From positions 1 to 5,344 of the forward strand of contig JAOZOT010000261.1 in the NCBI GenBank assembly GCA_029933115.1: a DNA stretch of 5,344 bases, read 5' to 3'. The translations under genes were made by a program, and so were the position numbers. Each line of letters starts with the position of its first letter. Positions within the stretch are counted from its first letter, which is position 1. The notes beneath the pieces were generated by a model. It made no database searches and was not told the DNA's origin. It worked only from the letters and a program-made list of their open reading frames with translations. The stretch is from Anaerolineae bacterium. GTDB taxonomy: Bacteria > Chloroflexota > Anaerolineae > E26-bin7. Below, piece after piece: positions 5,287 through 5,344 of the stretch.

Positions 5287-5301
5287 GACCAAACTTTGGT
5301 C
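5287..5301. promoter_or_regulatory. 15-bp perfect palindrome, operator-like
   Basis: GACCAAA-C-TTTGGTC is a perfect 7-1-7 palindrome abutting the right end of the MITE-like element, about 200 bp upstream of livK and 33 bp from the TATAAT box at 5334. Its size and symmetry would suit a dimeric regulator, but it could equally be part of the repeat DNA. I do not recognise it as the site of a named regulator. Confidence 0.35.
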
Positions 5302-5333
5302 AATGACAGAGTACGCCAATAGAGATGAGTGTG

Positions 5334-5339
5334 TATAAT
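5334..5339 (+). promoter_or_regulatory. TATAAT box, possible divergent promoter
   Basis: A consensus -10 hexamer TATAAT lies 5 bp from the window edge. No TTGACA-like hexamer stands 16-18 bp upstream on the plus strand. The same bases read ATTATACA on the minus strand, so a minus-strand -10 (TATACA) for the liv operon is also possible, with its -35 beyond the window. The operon promoter is therefore not located with confidence. Confidence 0.25.
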
Positions 5340-5344
5340 CACCC

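Overview
The window carries one complete, canonical high-affinity branched-chain amino acid type (HAAT/Liv) ABC importer operon, entirely on the minus strand. Reading right to left, the order is livK (lipoprotein substrate-binding protein, 5085-3871), livH (permease, 3769-2873), livM (permease, 2679-1663), livG (ATPase, 1658-915) and livF (ATPase, 922-224). All five genes are intact, each has a good Shine-Dalgarno sequence, and together they would form a full importer: a lipid-anchored binding protein, two permeases and two nucleotide-binding subunits. The exact substrate (Leu/Ile/Val, another amino acid, an amide or urea) cannot be read from sequence alone.

The organism cannot be fixed. The binding protein has a lipobox, GC is moderate (about 50-55% by eye), and the intergenic DNA is rich in dispersed palindromic repeats and in 7- and 8-nt tandem repeats. 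This fits an uncultured environmental bacterium; Chloroflexota (Dehalococcoidia-like) is my best low-confidence guess, with deltaproteobacterial lineages as the alternative.

Layout. 1-223: non-coding, with a small palindromic element, a C8 tract, a second hairpin, a strong bidirectional terminator-like stem at 95-120 and a doubtful 23-codon micro-ORF. 224-2679: livF-livG-livM, tightly packed (8-nt overlap between livG and livF, 4-nt gap between livM and livG). 2680-2872: 193-bp repeat-like intergenic stretch between livH and livM. 2873-3769: livH. 3770-3870: intergenic region dominated by a perfect 17-bp hairpin. 3871-5085: livK. 5086-5344: upstream region with a MITE-like element, several hairpins, a 15-bp palindrome and a TATAAT box near the edge.

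The genes are ordinary. The non-standard content is the repeat DNA placed at almost every gene boundary: an 8-nt tandem array forming the C-terminal tail of LivM just before the livG ribosome binding site, a 7-nt array in the N-terminus of LivM, two related repeat copies just upstream of livK and livM, and the livK/livH hairpin. I found no convincing new defence, mobile or biosynthetic system.
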